From Aestuariirhabdus haliotis (GTDB lineage: Bacteria; Pseudomonadota; Gammaproteobacteria; Pseudomonadales; Aestuariirhabdaceae), in the NCBI RefSeq assembly GCF_023509475.1, contig NZ_JAKSDZ010000004.1:1-64000 (forward strand): a stretch of DNA of 64,000 nucleotides. Direction: 5' to 3'. The translations under genes and the position numbers were made by a program. Below, piece after piece: positions 46,942 to 59,210 of this stretch (position 1 is its first letter; every line of letters begins with the position of its first letter). The notes under the pieces were generated by a model that was not told where the DNA came from, made no database searches, and saw only the letters and a list, made by a program, of their open reading frames with translations.

Positions 46942-48033
46942 TTAATTTGCTCCTAAATCAGGCCCGGCATTCAATGTTTGCTGCAACAGATCGATTGGGA
47001 AATCTGATGATATGACAGCATGCCCCATAGGCTTCAGAAGTACCAGCCGCAACGCACCATCCATTACTTTTTTGTCCACAGCCATCAAGGATATGAAGTC
47101 TTCTGCACTCATATCAGTCGGAGGAACAACCGGCAAACCTGCACGCAACAATAGCTTTTTCAAGCCAGCCACATCTGAATTCGCGATCCAACCTAGACGA
47201 GCCGATAAGTCAGCCGCCATCAACATCCCTACCGCAACCGCCTCACCATGCAACCACTGCCCATAACCCTGGTGAGTCTCTATCGCATGACCAAATGTAT
47301 GCCCCAGATTAAGCAATGCTCGCTGACCGGATTCTTTCTCATCAGCCGCAACAATTTCTGCCTTAATTTCACAGGAGCGGTAAATCGCGTATTGCAAAGC
47401 CTCGACATCACGCTCAACCAGTTTCTCCATCGAGGCTTTCAGCCAACCATAAAAGGCATCGTCGTACAACAGGCCATATTTGATGACTTCTGCAATACCT
47501 GCCGATAGCTCACGGTCCGGAAGCGTGGATAAGCTATCTAAATCAACCAACACCAGCTGAGGCTGATGAAAAGCCCCTATCATATTTTTACCCAGGGGAT
47601 GATTAACCCCGGTTTTACCACCCACTGAAGAGTCAACCTGAGACAGTAAAGTAGTAGGAATCTGTATAAACTTCACGCCTCGCTGGTAACTGGCTGCAGC
47701 AAAACCCGCCATATCGCCAACAACTCCTCCACCAAGAGCAATCAGGGTGGTGGTGCGGTTATGACGGTTTTCCAACAAACTGTCATAAATCAACGAAAGG
47801 GTTTCCAGTGTTTTGTATTGCTCTCCATCTGGAAGAACCGACACCGACACTTCATAATCATCCAGACCGGCAACGACCGTATCCATATACAGAGGCGCAA
47901 CTGTCTCGTTACTCACTATTAACACTTGATTGCCCGAAATATGCTTCGTCAATAGCTCAGAATGTTGTAACAGTTGCTGGCCAATATGTATGGGATAACT
48001 TCTAATATCGAGATCAACAGTTAACGTTTGCAT
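46942..48033 (-). CDS. aroB: 3-dehydroquinate synthase
   Basis: A 363-residue enzyme converting DAHP to 3-dehydroquinate, the second shikimate step; it needs NAD and a divalent metal. Visible are [12 protein letters not shown], the NAD-binding [39 protein letters not shown] with substrate-binding lysines, and metal ligands in [12 protein letters not shown] and [11 protein letters not shown]. It lies 11 bases after aroK. AroQ, which uses its product, is encoded at 21.3 kb in the same window. Confidence 0.97.
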   Translation of the reverse strand: MQTLTVDLDIRSYPIHIGQQLLQHSELLTKHISGNQVLIVSNETVAPLYMDTVVAGLDDYEVSVSVLPDGEQYKTLETLSLIYDSLLENRHNRTTTLIALGGGVVGDMAGFAAASYQRGVKFIQIPTTLLSQVDSSVGGKTGVNHPLGKNMIGAFHQPQLVLVDLDSLSTLPDRELSAGIAEVIKYGLLYDDAFYGWLKASMEKLVERDVEALQYAIYRSCEIKAEIVAADEKESGQRALLNLGHTFGHAIETHQGYGQWLHGEAVAVGMLMAADLSARLGWIANSDVAGLKKLLLRAGLPVVPPTDMSAEDFISLMAVDKKVMDGALRLVLLKPMGHAVISSDFPIDLLQQTLNAGPDLGAN

Positions 48034-48044
48034 TTTTTTCTCAG

Positions 48045-48569
48045 CTATCTTTTGGGCTGTAAAACACGTAGTTGCTCGGCAATCGCTTGTACAACCATAC
48101 GCGGATTACTATTTTCTGTGCTTACCGTTATATCAGCCACCTGCTGATAAAGTGGCTCACGAATCGTCATTAAATCGTTGAGGGTTTTTTCTGGATTATC
48201 CGTTTGCAGCAGAGGGCGCTTGCGGTCACGAGCCGTTCGAGAGAGCTGTTGCTCAACCGTAGTCTGCAAATAGACAACCGTACCGGAGGTCATCATCAGG
48301 CGTCGATTTTCTTCGAGCAATATTGCTCCGCCCCCTGTGGACAGAACCATTGCACCAGCACCCACCAAGTTTTGTAACACCGTTGATTCTCGTTTACGAA
48401 AGCCAGCTTCACCTTCAACATCGAAAATCCAGGGAATATCGGCGCCGCTACGCTCTTCTATTTCGTGATCGGAATCCTTAAAAGGAATATCCAGCTCTTT
48501 AGAAAGCAAACGCCCGATGGTGCTTTTACCAGCACCCATCGGGCCTACAAGAAAAATCACAGACTGCAT
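48045..48569 (-). CDS. aroK: Shikimate kinase
   Basis: A 174-residue kinase that phosphorylates shikimate. The P-loop is [12 protein letters not shown] at residues 8-19. The shikimate-binding Asp lies in [13 protein letters not shown] with the Arg of FRKRES, and the lid region has RDRKRPLLQ. The length is typical. It starts 20 bases after the pilQ stop, and the link pilQ-aroK-aroB-damX is conserved in gammaproteobacteria. Confidence 0.97.
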   Translation of the reverse strand: MQSVIFLVGPMGAGKSTIGRLLSKELDIPFKDSDHEIEERSGADIPWIFDVEGEAGFRKRESTVLQNLVGAGAMVLSTGGGAILLEENRRLMMTSGTVVYLQTTVEQQLSRTARDRKRPLLQTDNPEKTLNDLMTIREPLYQQVADITVSTENSNPRMVVQAIAEQLRVLQPKR

Positions 48570-48589
48570 TATCGATCCATAACTAGGCG

Positions 48590-50758
48590 TTATCGCAGAG
48601 ACAATCCATTATCGATGATTTTTGGTGTAATGAATACCAACAACTCACTCTTGGTTACCGAATCACTGGTACTCCTGAAAAGATAGCCCAGATAAGGCAC
48701 ATCCCCAAGGAAAGGCACCTTGGTCACCTGAGTAGTATTGTTGTTCTGGAAAATACCGCCCAATACGATGGTTGTTCCATCAGCGACCAATACCTGTGTT
48801 TCAATCTTCTGTGTACGAATGGCAATTTCACCATTCGCTGGAGAGTTGGAAACGTCAGGCGAGTCATTATTGACCGCAATGTCCATGATAATGTTGCCAT
48901 CAGGCGTGATTTGCGGAGTGACCTCAAGGGACAATACCGCCTTCTTAAAGGAGGTAGAGGTCGCACCACTGGAACTGGCTTCCTGATACGGAATTTCAGT
49001 ACCGGACTCAATTCGAGCGGTGGTCTTATCCGCCGTAAACACTTTGGGCTGCGAGATAACCTCACCCTTACCGGAGCTTTCAAGCGCAGAGAGTTCCAGG
49101 TTAATCAAAGTACTATTGGTCGCAAAACCAATTGCCAAAGCTGCTGCCGACTGACCATCAGCAAAGCCAGGAGCCCCTAAATCCAGGAAGCTATTATCCG
49201 ACGGGTTGGGGGAAGCAGAACTAGGCGGTGAGGTTGCTGTTGTGCCAGAACCACCAATAACGGTGTTCTTACCAGTACTGCCTTTGGAACCGACCTTACC
49301 ACCGGACCATTTAACACCCAGATTCAGACCAAATTGGGTTTCGGCGTTAACAATGCGCGCCTCAATCATTACCTGCTTAACAGGGATATCGATGCGCTTA
49401 ACAAGATCCCGCAACTCATCGAGTTTACTCTGGGTATCGTTCAACAACAGGCTGTTAGTACGCTGAACCACTTGTACCGAACCACGATCAGAGAGCACGC
49501 TGGCATCACCGCTTCCCTCAAGAATAGCTGCCACTTCAGCCGCATCTGCGTAGTTCACTTCCATTAGTTCTGAAACAGTGGGGGCAAGCTCTGATATCTG
49601 CTGAGAGTTTTCCAGTTCTTGCTTTTCCCTGGCGGCAATCTCTTCCGCCGGAGCCACCATCAGCACATTGCCAACCTTTCGCTTGTCCAGTCCTTTGGCC
49701 TTCAGCACAAGATCAAGAGCCTGATCCCAAGGAACATTCTGCAATCGAAGCGTAATATTGCCACCAACGGTATCACTGGCGACCAGGTTCAGGTCTGTGA
49801 AATCAGCAATCAACTGAAGTACCGAACGGACATCTATATCCTGAAAATTAAGCGACAATTTTTCTCCGGTAAAGGAGAAGCGATCTTTTTGTAACTTTTC
49901 CAGATCTTCAACGCTCAGAGGCTTAACGCTAATGGTTAGGGACGTATCCGTCTGATAGGCCAGATAGTCATAACTCCCCTTAGGCTCAACAACGATGATC
50001 GCCCCATCCTTCTCTGAGCTGGCATCGATAAAATTAACCGGAGTAGCAAAGTCAATAACATCCAAGCGGTTTTGTAAGTTCTTAGGCAGTTCAGTGCCAG
50101 GGAAACGGAGCTCAATACGACCCGCCCGTTCATTCATATCCAAGGCAACGTTAGCATTGGAAAGCGTTACAACCACGTTACCTTCGCCCTGTTCCCCGCG
50201 CTGAAAATCGATATCTGTTATACGATCGGTTTTGACAGTAACTCGCTCCGAAGGCTCATTTTTCATGTCATTGGCAGCCACAGTGGCTGCAGTTGCAGGA
50301 ACCACCGCCACCTGTGAGGCCCCTAGGTCCGCACCTATAAGAATATATAACCGATTGCCCACTGTGCGCGTTGTATAGTTGGCCGGAGCATCCAGATTGA
50401 CCACCAAACGGGTGCGGTCCTTGGCCTCGATGACGGTCACGCTACGGGCATTACCAAACCCGATTTCGTTATATTTACTCGACAGGTCGCTAGTGGCTCC
50501 CGGAAGATCAATCGAGATTCGGGCAGGCTGCTCAATGGTGTAGCCTTTCGGTGTCGGCACCTCCCCATCAAATTCAAGGGAAAGCTCTACCTTTTCACCA
50601 GGCAAAGAGGCTGCATCAAAACTCTTTATCGCTGAAGCCTGTGAAAGCTGCGACACAAACGCAAAGCTGAGCGCCATCATAGAGAGCGCTACCTTAGAAA
50701 ATATATTGGACTTCATCTTCAACCACCGGCCATAAGTATTAAATTGTAATTCGTTCAT
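48590..50758 (-). CDS. pilQ: Type IV pilus secretin
   Basis: A 722-residue outer-membrane secretin through which the pilus passes. The signal peptide ends near LSQASA (about residue 43 from this start). Two AMIN domains (about 45-270) bind peptidoglycan, followed by an N0/STN domain ([26 protein letters not shown]), an N1 domain, and the secretin core with [25 protein letters not shown] and the end [13 protein letters not shown] Gly/Ser/Pro-rich insert, about residues 480-525, lies in the core and is of variable length in the family. A second possible start at 50716 removes 14 residues and has a weaker site. Confidence 0.95.
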   Translation of the reverse strand: MNELQFNTYGRWLKMKSNIFSKVALSMMALSFAFVSQLSQASAIKSFDAASLPGEKVELSLEFDGEVPTPKGYTIEQPARISIDLPGATSDLSSKYNEIGFGNARSVTVIEAKDRTRLVVNLDAPANYTTRTVGNRLYILIGADLGASQVAVVPATAATVAANDMKNEPSERVTVKTDRITDIDFQRGEQGEGNVVVTLSNANVALDMNERAGRIELRFPGTELPKNLQNRLDVIDFATPVNFIDASSEKDGAIIVVEPKGSYDYLAYQTDTSLTISVKPLSVEDLEKLQKDRFSFTGEKLSLNFQDIDVRSVLQLIADFTDLNLVASDTVGGNITLRLQNVPWDQALDLVLKAKGLDKRKVGNVLMVAPAEEIAAREKQELENSQQISELAPTVSELMEVNYADAAEVAAILEGSGDASVLSDRGSVQVVQRTNSLLLNDTQSKLDELRDLVKRIDIPVKQVMIEARIVNAETQFGLNLGVKWSGGKVGSKGSTGKNTVIGGSGTTATSPPSSASPNPSDNSFLDLGAPGFADGQSAAALAIGFATNSTLINLELSALESSGKGEVISQPKVFTADKTTARIESGTEIPYQEASSSGATSTSFKKAVLSLEVTPQITPDGNIIMDIAVNNDSPDVSNSPANGEIAIRTQKIETQVLVADGTTIVLGGIFQNNNTTQVTKVPFLGDVPYLGYLFRSTSDSVTKSELLVFITPKIIDNGLSLR

Positions 50759-50776
50759 GCCACAGTCCCTCGAGCT

Positions 50777-51307
50777 TTATCCTTCCCGGAGCTCAATCGT
50801 ACGTGGGCGTTCTACCCACACATCTTTTCCACTGGGAACAATTTCAACCAATTTGATCTCGTTCTCATCGATAGAAGTGATGCGTCCATGGTTACGCCCC
50901 AAATAATCACCGACTTTGACGCGATGCACCCCATCACCTCCCTTTAACAAGGCCCACACCCCACCCTCATTACTCATGCTGCCCACCATCGAAAAGCTGG
51001 CAACATCGAATGATTCCAGAAACTGTTTCACCCTTGCAGGATCAGGCCTGACCGTAGACTCAGGTGGCGCTAGAGTATCATCGACAGCGACAGCAACTGG
51101 AGGCTGAAATGGGCTACGCATCCCGGCTGCACTATAGGTAAAGGCTTCATAGGCAGTAAACTTGGGCAGCGGCTGTATTTGCCCTTTGGGTCGCGCACGC
51201 TGTTCATCCATATAGGCTTGCAAATCGGCAAACTCATTCCCGGATTGACAACCGGTCATAAGCAGGACCAAAAGAGCCAAAACATTCAAGCGAAGTATAT
51301 ATTTCAT
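50777..51307 (-). CDS. pilP: Type IV pilus inner-membrane lipoprotein
   Basis: A 176-residue lipoprotein with lipobox LMTGC at about residues 16-20. The mature part has a linker and the C-terminal beta domain with WALLKGGDGVHRVKVGDYLGRNHGRITSIDENEIKLVEIV, which is the HR-like domain that binds PilQ. PilP connects PilN/PilO in the inner membrane to the secretin. It lies 13 bases after pilO and 18 before pilQ. Confidence 0.94.
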   Translation of the reverse strand: MKYILRLNVLALLVLLMTGCQSGNEFADLQAYMDEQRARPKGQIQPLPKFTAYEAFTYSAAGMRSPFQPPVAVAVDDTLAPPESTVRPDPARVKQFLESFDVASFSMVGSMSNEGGVWALLKGGDGVHRVKVGDYLGRNHGRITSIDENEIKLVEIVPSGKDVWVERPRTIELREG

Positions 51308-51320
51308 CTCTGGTTCCTAC

Positions 51321-51971
51321 TCACTTCTTGCGCTTGTTAGATTTCTTTTTACCACCGCCGCTTTTATCGTTATAGCGGTACGTCTTCGCGGTTATAGACA
51401 TTTGCAAAATTTCATTATTCCCTCTACCAACAGGCTTGATGGTAAAATTATGCAGGGTCACGATACGTGGCAAAGCGGCTACAGCGCTAACAAAACTCCC
51501 TAGATCGTGGTAATTGCCTTGCACAGATATCTGAATCGGCAGCTCAATATAAAAACCTTTTGTTTGCTCTTTCTGTAACTGGATCGAGTTAAATGTCAAG
51601 CCACTACCCATACCTGCCTGGGTAATGTCTTCAAGAAGCCCTGCCACCTCGGTCTCACTGGGTAACTGTTTTACCAAAGCACCAAATGATCTCTCCATCT
51701 CAACCATCTGGTCTCGATAAGCTTGCAGGTTAGCCGCCTGAAAAGCCTTTCTACCGAACTGCTCTTTTAGGGTCTTTTCTTCGGCTTCAACCCTTTCTAG
51801 CTGAACCAGCATGTCTTGAACATGAAACGCATAACCAGCATAGAGAAGACCGGATAGCAATATAACGCCAATAATCGCTTTAACAGCCACCGGCCAACTG
51901 CCGATATTCTCAACATCAAGATCATTGATATCGAACTCATTGAGCTTTTGCAGGGAGTCAGACAGGCTCAT
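51321..51971 (-). CDS. pilO: Type IV pilus alignment protein
   Basis: A 216-residue bitopic inner-membrane protein. The short cytoplasmic part is followed by a membrane segment (VAVKAIIGVILLSGLLYAGYAFHV, about 29-50). Then comes a coiled-coil and a periplasmic alpha/beta domain. It forms a dimer or heterodimer with PilN and sets the alignment complex. The end is very basic (SGGGKKKSNKRKK), which is longer than usual. It overlaps pilN by 4 bases. Confidence 0.94.
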   Translation of the reverse strand: MSLSDSLQKLNEFDINDLDVENIGSWPVAVKAIIGVILLSGLLYAGYAFHVQDMLVQLERVEAEEKTLKEQFGRKAFQAANLQAYRDQMVEMERSFGALVKQLPSETEVAGLLEDITQAGMGSGLTFNSIQLQKEQTKGFYIELPIQISVQGNYHDLGSFVSAVAALPRIVTLHNFTIKPVGRGNNEILQMSITAKTYRYNDKSGGGKKKSNKRKK

Positions 51972-52539
51972 TTCTTACCTCCCTTTTTGCCTGGTTGAGA
52001 CTGATTCGGGTTCACCTGCGTTACAGTTAGTGAAAAGTCACTTCCTGTGCCAGATCTAGCCTTATTAACAGCCTGTAGGTTTGGGCTAGCGAACCATTCT
52101 GATTGATCAAAATCACGCATCAAACTGGAGACCCGATTATTCGATTCAGCAATGCCTTTAACAACCAGGTTATTACCACTAATTGCAAGCGAGGAAAAAT
52201 ACACGCCATCTGGCACCGAACGTGCCACCTCATCAAATACCCTGACAATAACCGGACGAGTCCCCTGCAGCTCCTGAATCACCTTCATTCGCGCCAACAG
52301 CTCTTCGCGTTTTTTTCGTAGCGCACTAATTTCCTTGATCTTCTCGTCCAGAACCTTGATCTCTTTCTTAACAAATTCATTGCGGGAATTTTGATGATCT
52401 ATCATTCCCTCAACTTCGCGTCCGGCAAGAAATACCACGCCTGCGGCAATAATCGCAATTCCAGCCAGCACCGTCAGGAACTGTTTCTTTTGCTCTTCCC
52501 GCAGCTCTTCCCGCCACGGCAGCAGGTTAATACGAGCCA

Positions 52540-52540
<1 letters not shown>
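51968..52540 (-). CDS. pilN: Type IV pilus assembly protein
   Basis: A 190-residue bitopic inner-membrane protein. It begins with the conserved MARINLLPWREELRE, the peptide that binds PilM. A membrane segment (TVLAGIAIIAAGVVFLAG, about 24-42) and a coiled coil (about 60-95) follow, then a periplasmic domain with VPDGVYFSSLAISGNNLVVKGIAESNNRV. Its start overlaps the pilM stop by one base and its end overlaps pilO by 4. Confidence 0.95.
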
Positions 52541-53637
<1,097 letters not shown>

Positions 53638-53716
53638 TTACGGACGATTTGTGTATTTCTACATTAAATAACAGACTCCGCCACAGCGCAAATCTATCAA
53701 ATGAAAAAAAACTCCT

Positions 53717-53722
53717 TATAAT
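53717..53722 (+). promoter_or_regulatory. -10 element of the PBP1A gene
   Basis: A perfect TATAAT is 62 bases before the ATG at 53785, in the 174-base divergent region shared with pilM. The sequence 17 bases upstream (CTATCA) is a poor -35. The position fits a promoter for the PBP1A gene. Confidence 0.4.
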
Positions 53723-53784
53723 GGACGCTGAGCATAGGATTCAGCACCCTTTTTTTTCTAACCCCTTAATTTGTCTGGAATTTC

Positions 53785-56283
53785 ATGAAACGCACATTAC
53801 GTCTTGCCCGTTTTTTGTGCTGGGCGACTTTTCTCACAATCTGTGGCTCTGTGCTCATTTTTGCCAGCGCCTACCTCTATTTGAGCCCCGCCCTACCAAC
53901 GGTAGAAAGCCTGAAAGATGTGCGTTTGCAAACACCCTTGCGGATTTATACCAGCGACCACAAGCTTATCGCGGAATTCGGTGAAAAACGGCGTACTCCG
54001 TTGCAAATTGAGCAAATCCCCCCCGCGATGATAGAGGCTATTCTCTCTGCGGAAGACGACCGGTTTTATGAACATCCGGGTGTCGATGTAAAGGGCTTGT
54101 TAAGGGCGGTGGTTCAATTGGTGCAAAGCGGTCAGATTCGCACTGGCGGCAGCACCATCACCATGCAAGTAGCCAAAAACTTCTTCCTTTCCAATAAACG
54201 AGTTTTTTCAAGAAAATTCAATGAGATAGTTCTTGCTCTTGAGATCGAGCAAGAACTATCCAAAGAGCAAATCCTCGAGCTTTATCTAAACAAAATCTAT
54301 CTAGGCAACCGTGCCTACGGTATAGAGGCCGCCGCGCAGGTCTACTATGGTCGTCCGATAGATCAATTATCACTCGCCCAATTGGCAATGATTGCCGGTT
54401 TACCCAAGGCACCTTCACGCTACAACCCCATCGTCAACCCGCAACGGGCTGTAGTGAGACGCAACTGGATTCTCGACCGCATGCTGGAACTGGGCTATAT
54501 CAGCCCGACAGAACACGACCAAGCTCGCATGGAACCCGTGAGTGCCAGCTACCACGGCCTTCAGAATGAAGCGGAAGCACCCTACTTTGCGGAAATGGTC
54601 CGTGCGGAACTGCTGCAACAATATGGCAGTAATATTTATACCGATGGTTATAACGTCACCACCACCCTAGATAGCAAACTGCAGCAGGCAGCAAATCGTG
54701 CCGCACACCAAGGCCTGATGGAATATGACCGCCGTCACGGCTACAGAGGCCCTGAGGCGCAACTCCCCATCGACGACGAACCGTCCCTGGAACTGGCACT
54801 GGAGCGACTCAAGAACACCTCCGCCGTCGGCCAGCTGCAACCCGCCATCGTTCTCAGTACCGAACAGCAACAAGCAGAAATCATGCTTCGCGACGGCATC
54901 GCCCTGATCGACTGGGAAGGCATGTCCTGGGCTCGAAAATTCCTAACCATTAACAAACTGGGTGACAAACCCACCCAAGCCACGGACATCATGCAGCCGG
55001 GCGACCTTATTCGTGTCGAGCAACACCAAGACGGCAGCTATTGGCTGGCCCAGATCCCTGAGGTGCAGGGAGCCCTGGTATCTTTTCGCCCGGACGATGG
55101 CGCCCTGTTAGCCATCGTTGGAGGATTCAATTTCCACTCCAGCAAGTTTAATCGAGCCACCCAGGCAGCACGACAGACAGGGTCGAACTTCAAGCCCTTT
55201 ATTTACAGTGCCGCACTGGAGAACGGCTTCACCGCCGCCTCCATCATCAACGATGCCCCGGTCGTTTTCGAAGATCAAAGCCTTGAAAACACCTGGCGAC
55301 CCCAAAATGACAGCGGTCGTTTTTATGGCCCTACTCGACTAAGAACCGCACTGTACAAATCCCGCAACCTGGTTTCTATTCGGTTACTGCAGGGTGTTGG
55401 TATCGCCAAGGCTCTGGAATACGTCCAGCGCTTTGGCTTCGACCCAGGAGTTTTACCCAGAGACCTGTCTTTGGCACTAGGCAGCGCAACCATGCCTCCC
55501 TACGATCTTGCTGCAGGTTATATTGCCATTGCCAATGGCGGTTACAGCGTTATGCCACACTTCATCACCCGCATAGATCAACTGGATGAAACGCGCTTTG
55601 AAAAACAGGTAGTTCGAGTGTGCCGCGATGAATGTGAAGCGTTAAAGGCTGCAAACAGCGAACTCAGCCAACTTATTGAGCAAGAATCACAAACGCTGCT
55701 ACTCATCCCAGACGCTGAAGATAACGGCCAAATCTCGGAGTCTCAGGCCAGCGAAAGTGAGCCCGCTAAACTTCCCCCCATCGATGCTCCCCGCATCATG
55801 GATGAACGCGTTAATTACATCATGACCACCATGTTACGGGACGTGATCCAGTCCGGTACCGGCCGACGTGCACGAGTTCTTGGCCGTAAGGATATTGGCG
55901 GCAAGACGGGGACCACTAACGAGCAAAAAGACGCCTGGTTCTCCGGCTTTAGTCCGGATGTTCACACGACGGTCTGGGTTGGTTTTGATCAACCAATTAC
56001 CCTAGGACGCCGAGAATACGGCGGCACCGCAGCTCTTCCCATCTGGATCAACTACATGGCAACAGCACTGGAAGGCAAGCCAGAGCGCCCCTTGGTTCAG
56101 CCAGAAGGCATTATCACGATGCGCATCGATCCCGAGAACGGCAAACCAGCACCCAGCGGTGATCCCAACGCTATTTTTGAGGTCTTCCGTAAAGAGCTGG
56201 CGCCAGTCGCCACTCCCAGCTCTTCTCTATCACCAATAGAGCTGGAAGACGAGCAGGATTCGGCTCCCCAGGAACTGTTCTAA
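53785..56283 (+). CDS. mrcA: Penicillin-binding protein 1A
   Basis: An 832-residue bifunctional peptidoglycan synthase, also called PonA. TM segment at about 9-30. The glycosyltransferase domain has the catalytic glutamate E90 in SAEDDRFYEHPG, GGSTITMQVAKNFFL and LELYLNKIYLGNRAYG. An OB-like insert (about 330-430) is typical of PBP1A. The transpeptidase domain has the active-site serine S467 in RQTGSNFKPF and the KTG motif in GGKTGTTNEQKDAWFSGF. It ends in a disordered acidic tail. The divergent order with pilM is conserved in Pseudomonas-like bacteria. A strong terminator follows. Confidence 0.96.
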   Translation: MKRTLRLARFLCWATFLTICGSVLIFASAYLYLSPALPTVESLKDVRLQTPLRIYTSDHKLIAEFGEKRRTPLQIEQIPPAMIEAILSAEDDRFYEHPGVDVKGLLRAVVQLVQSGQIRTGGSTITMQVAKNFFLSNKRVFSRKFNEIVLALEIEQELSKEQILELYLNKIYLGNRAYGIEAAAQVYYGRPIDQLSLAQLAMIAGLPKAPSRYNPIVNPQRAVVRRNWILDRMLELGYISPTEHDQARMEPVSASYHGLQNEAEAPYFAEMVRAELLQQYGSNIYTDGYNVTTTLDSKLQQAANRAAHQGLMEYDRRHGYRGPEAQLPIDDEPSLELALERLKNTSAVGQLQPAIVLSTEQQQAEIMLRDGIALIDWEGMSWARKFLTINKLGDKPTQATDIMQPGDLIRVEQHQDGSYWLAQIPEVQGALVSFRPDDGALLAIVGGFNFHSSKFNRATQAARQTGSNFKPFIYSAALENGFTAASIINDAPVVFEDQSLENTWRPQNDSGRFYGPTRLRTALYKSRNLVSIRLLQGVGIAKALEYVQRFGFDPGVLPRDLSLALGSATMPPYDLAAGYIAIANGGYSVMPHFITRIDQLDETRFEKQVVRVCRDECEALKAANSELSQLIEQESQTLLLIPDAEDNGQISESQASESEPAKLPPIDAPRIMDERVNYIMTTMLRDVIQSGTGRRARVLGRKDIGGKTGTTNEQKDAWFSGFSPDVHTTVWVGFDQPITLGRREYGGTAALPIWINYMATALEGKPERPLVQPEGIITMRIDPENGKPAPSGDPNAIFEVFRKELAPVATPSSSLSPIELEDEQDSAPQELF

Positions 56284-56316
56284 CCGAGAACAATAAGAGA
56301 AAAATAAACGCGCATA

Positions 56317-56343
56317 AAAAAGCCCCGCTAAGCGGGGCTTTTT
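56317..56343. terminator. Bidirectional terminator after mrcA
   Basis: AAAAAGCCCCGCT pairs with AGCGGGGCTTTTT with almost no unpaired base between. It ends mrcA and the convergent malic enzyme gene, which stops at 56359. Confidence 0.93.
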
Positions 56344-56358
56344 GCTATCCAATACAAC

Positions 56359-57621
56359 TCAGATATCGTCGATTGAGTTCAGTGGATAATTGCTTGGGTA
56401 AGGTTGACGAGCAACGCCGCTATCAACCGCCGCTTTTGCCACGGCGCCAGAGACAGCACCCAGCAAACGCGAATCCATTGGCTTGGGAATAATGTAATCA
56501 CGACCAAATTCCAATGAATCTACTCCGTAGGCTTTAAGCACCTCAGCAGGAGCGGCTTCTTTAGCCAGATCCTTGATCGCATGCGCTGCTGCCACCTTCA
56601 TCTCTTCATTAATTTTGGTCGCGCGCACATCGAGCGCACCACGGAAGATAAAGGGGAAACCCAACACGTTATTGACCTGGTTCGGATAATCAGAACGGCC
56701 AGTAGCCATAATCACATCGCTACGGGTTTCAACGGCCAATTCCGGCTTGATTTCAGGATCCGGGTTGGAGCAGGCAAACACGATAGGATCACTCGCCATC
56801 TTCGCCAGCTGCTCTGGAGACAGCAGGTTTGGCCCCGACAGCCCCAGAAAGACATCGGCGCCGTCCATTGCGTCATCCAGAGTGCGCTTGTCGGTGTCGA
56901 TGGCAAATTCAGCTTTATGCTCATTCAGGTCATCACGACCACTGTGGATCACACCCTTACGATCCAGCATAAAAATATTGTTCGCTTGCATACCGCAGCT
57001 GATCAGCAGCTTGGTGCACGCGATCGCTGCAGCACCAGCTCCCAACACGACCATTTTGGCGCTGTCGATGCTTTTGCCGGCAATTTCAAGGGCATTCAAC
57101 ATACCAGCCGCAGTAACAATAGCGGTACCGTGCTGGTCGTCATGGAAAATAGGAATATCGCATTGTTCGATCAGAACACGCTCGACTTCGAAGCATTCTG
57201 GCGCTTTGATGTCTTCAAGATTAATACCACCAAAGGTGTTAGCAATCAGCTTAACGGTATCAATCAATTCCTGAGGATCCTGGGTATCCACTTCGATGTC
57301 GATGGAGTCCACACCAGCAAACTTCTTAAACAGAAGAGACTTGCCTTCCATTACCGGCTTACTGGCCAAAGAGCCCAGATTACCTAGACCCAAAATGGCG
57401 CTACCATTACTGATCACCGCTACCAGATTACCCTTGGCAGTGTACTTGTAAGCATTCTCAGGATCCTGGGCAATTTCACGGACAGGCTCCGCAACACCCG
57501 GACTGTAGGCAAGAGAGAGATCGCGGGAGGTTTCCGCGCGGGTGGTCAGTTCTACGCTGATCTTGCCCGGTTTGGGGTTGGCATGATAATCAAGTGCCGC
57601 TTGTTTCATATCCTCAGACAT
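56359..57621 (-). CDS. Malic enzyme (MaeB-type, without phosphotransacetylase domain)
   Basis: A 420-residue enzyme that converts malate to pyruvate, CO2 and NAD(P)H. The N-terminal part has [17 protein letters not shown] with the catalytic Tyr; the metal-binding part is [21 protein letters not shown], and the cofactor site is [16 protein letters not shown], then [16 protein letters not shown] and [10 protein letters not shown]. It is the short form; the longer MaeB has an extra phosphotransacetylase-like domain of about 330 residues that is missing here. Cofactor choice cannot be fixed with certainty. It may supply NADPH for lipid synthesis or pyruvate during growth on acids, which is inference. 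Confidence 0.94.
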   Translation of the reverse strand: MSEDMKQAALDYHANPKPGKISVELTTRAETSRDLSLAYSPGVAEPVREIAQDPENAYKYTAKGNLVAVISNGSAILGLGNLGSLASKPVMEGKSLLFKKFAGVDSIDIEVDTQDPQELIDTVKLIANTFGGINLEDIKAPECFEVERVLIEQCDIPIFHDDQHGTAIVTAAGMLNALEIAGKSIDSAKMVVLGAGAAAIACTKLLISCGMQANNIFMLDRKGVIHSGRDDLNEHKAEFAIDTDKRTLDDAMDGADVFLGLSGPNLLSPEQLAKMASDPIVFACSNPDPEIKPELAVETRSDVIMATGRSDYPNQVNNVLGFPFIFRGALDVRATKINEEMKVAAAHAIKDLAKEAAPAEVLKAYGVDSLEFGRDYIIPKPMDSRLLGAVSGAVAKAAVDSGVARQPYPSNYPLNSIDDI

Positions 57622-57719
57622 GGCATGTGTCCCGATCTAATGAATTATGGGGAGCCAAAGGATATAGAAAACCGCTATTCCTAACAAGCAACCCCCGTGC
57701 ATAGCGGATATCAGCGAAA

Positions 57720-59189
57720 TCAATATACCAACTTAACCCATTCACCCGGGCTCGGCTGACCCGTTGGGTACTGGTCATTAATCAGCCGTAACTGTTGTTC
57801 GGCATACTGGGAGATCGGGCTGCGCTTGGCCAACCTCGCATAGTTATCGCCCTTGCGGACCTTAACACGGCGCAAGTGCAAACCATCCGCTTTGTCATAG
57901 TCCGACTTGGGTAGCTTGCGAAAACTCGCAATGGTCGACTGCATCAGCTGATCAAAACCATCGAACTCACGCTCTTTCTTGGCGGAGCCAATCAACTCAA
58001 AAACCTTACCCTGATAATAGATAACCGCTACCCGGTGTAGCGCCTTGCCTCTAGGATCCACAATGGCGCTGTATCCGCTGTAGCCTTTGGCCTTGATCTC
58101 CTGACCTTGCCTCATGGTGCTATTACCTACCATTTCACGCAAATACTGAACGGGGGTGTAGCCGTTTTTTATCTCGCCCAGCTGAATCAATAAAAACGCT
58201 TTCTCCTCCGGAGCGATTGCTACTAACTGATCAGGCTGATTTTGCAACTTCCAACCCTCGGGGAAGGTCACTTTCAGATCCATGGATTTGTGCAGAAAAT
58301 GTCGACCATCCACAATGCCCTGGGCCGCACTGTTACCAAACGCCATACCATCGATCATTTTTAAATAATCTTCACGCCCCACTCGCCCATCGCTGCGAGG
58401 CGGAACACGCCCGACCACTTCCTGCAAACGCTGGTCATTTGATGGATGAGTGGAAAACAGACCGTGGTAACTGGCCACCTTTTGGCCGCTCTCTTTGGCC
58501 TGAAGCTGGGCAAAGGTTTCCTGATTTTTAAGCACTTCGACCACTTCGATCATCGCCTGGGGATTATAACCGGAGTTCGCCAGATATTCGGCCCCAAAGC
58601 CATCGGCTTCCAACTCATGGTCTCGCCCATAGCCTCGCACCAGCGCCGTACCGGCAATATTACTGAGATTTCCCGCCGAACCACCAGCATAAGCCGCGAC
58701 AATCTGGCTCAGCACATTAGAGGTCATTGCCATACTGTGCTGTCGTACACTGTGCCTGGCGGTAACGTGACCGACTTCATGGGCCAGCACCGCCGCTAAC
58801 TCGGCTTCGGAGTTAAGGTAGGCCATCAGGCCACGATGCACGTAGATAAAGCCTCCCGGTAAAGCAAAGGCGTTGATATCCGGCGTATCGATGACCGTGA
58901 ACTGGTAACTCAGCGCACTTCGGTGGCTATTGCGAGCGACTCTTTGTCCGATTTCTTGCACATATTGCTGCAACTTCTGATCTTCGTAGATGGGGTACTG
59001 ATTGCGAATTTTCTGGTTATATTTTCGCCCCATACTGATTTCATCGTCTTCGGTCATCAAGACAAAATCGTGATCGCCGGTCGCCGGATTAACCGCACAG
59101 CCGCCTAGCCATAGCATGGAAACAATTACCGCCAAACAACGAAGCAACAATACAACGGGCATGTAATTCTTAGTTCGTGTCCCAACCAC
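57720..59189 (-). CDS. M48 family metalloprotease, lipoprotein
   Basis: A 489-residue lipoprotein with lipobox LGGC (about residues 29-32) after a hydrophobic segment. The zinc motif HEVGH at about 137-141 is in LAAVLAHEVGHVTARHSVRQHSM, and the third ligand lies in DHELEADGFGAEYLANSGYN. The zinc domain resembles BepA/YfgC, which maintains outer-membrane proteins. The C-terminal part differs from BepA: it lacks clear TPRs and ends in a LysM-like segment (VRKGDNYARLAKRS and GEWVKLVY). The GTG at 59189 follows AGGAG with six bases between; the ATG at 59162 has no site but would still give a signal peptide. Confidence 0.88.
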   Translation of the reverse strand: MVGTRTKNYMPVVLLLRCLAVIVSMLWLGGCAVNPATGDHDFVLMTEDDEISMGRKYNQKIRNQYPIYEDQKLQQYVQEIGQRVARNSHRSALSYQFTVIDTPDINAFALPGGFIYVHRGLMAYLNSEAELAAVLAHEVGHVTARHSVRQHSMAMTSNVLSQIVAAYAGGSAGNLSNIAGTALVRGYGRDHELEADGFGAEYLANSGYNPQAMIEVVEVLKNQETFAQLQAKESGQKVASYHGLFSTHPSNDQRLQEVVGRVPPRSDGRVGREDYLKMIDGMAFGNSAAQGIVDGRHFLHKSMDLKVTFPEGWKLQNQPDQLVAIAPEEKAFLLIQLGEIKNGYTPVQYLREMVGNSTMRQGQEIKAKGYSGYSAIVDPRGKALHRVAVIYYQGKVFELIGSAKKEREFDGFDQLMQSTIASFRKLPKSDYDKADGLHLRRVKVRKGDNYARLAKRSPISQYAEQQLRLINDQYPTGQPSPGEWVKLVY

Positions 59190-59210
59190 CAAAAGCTCCT
59201 AACCAGATCG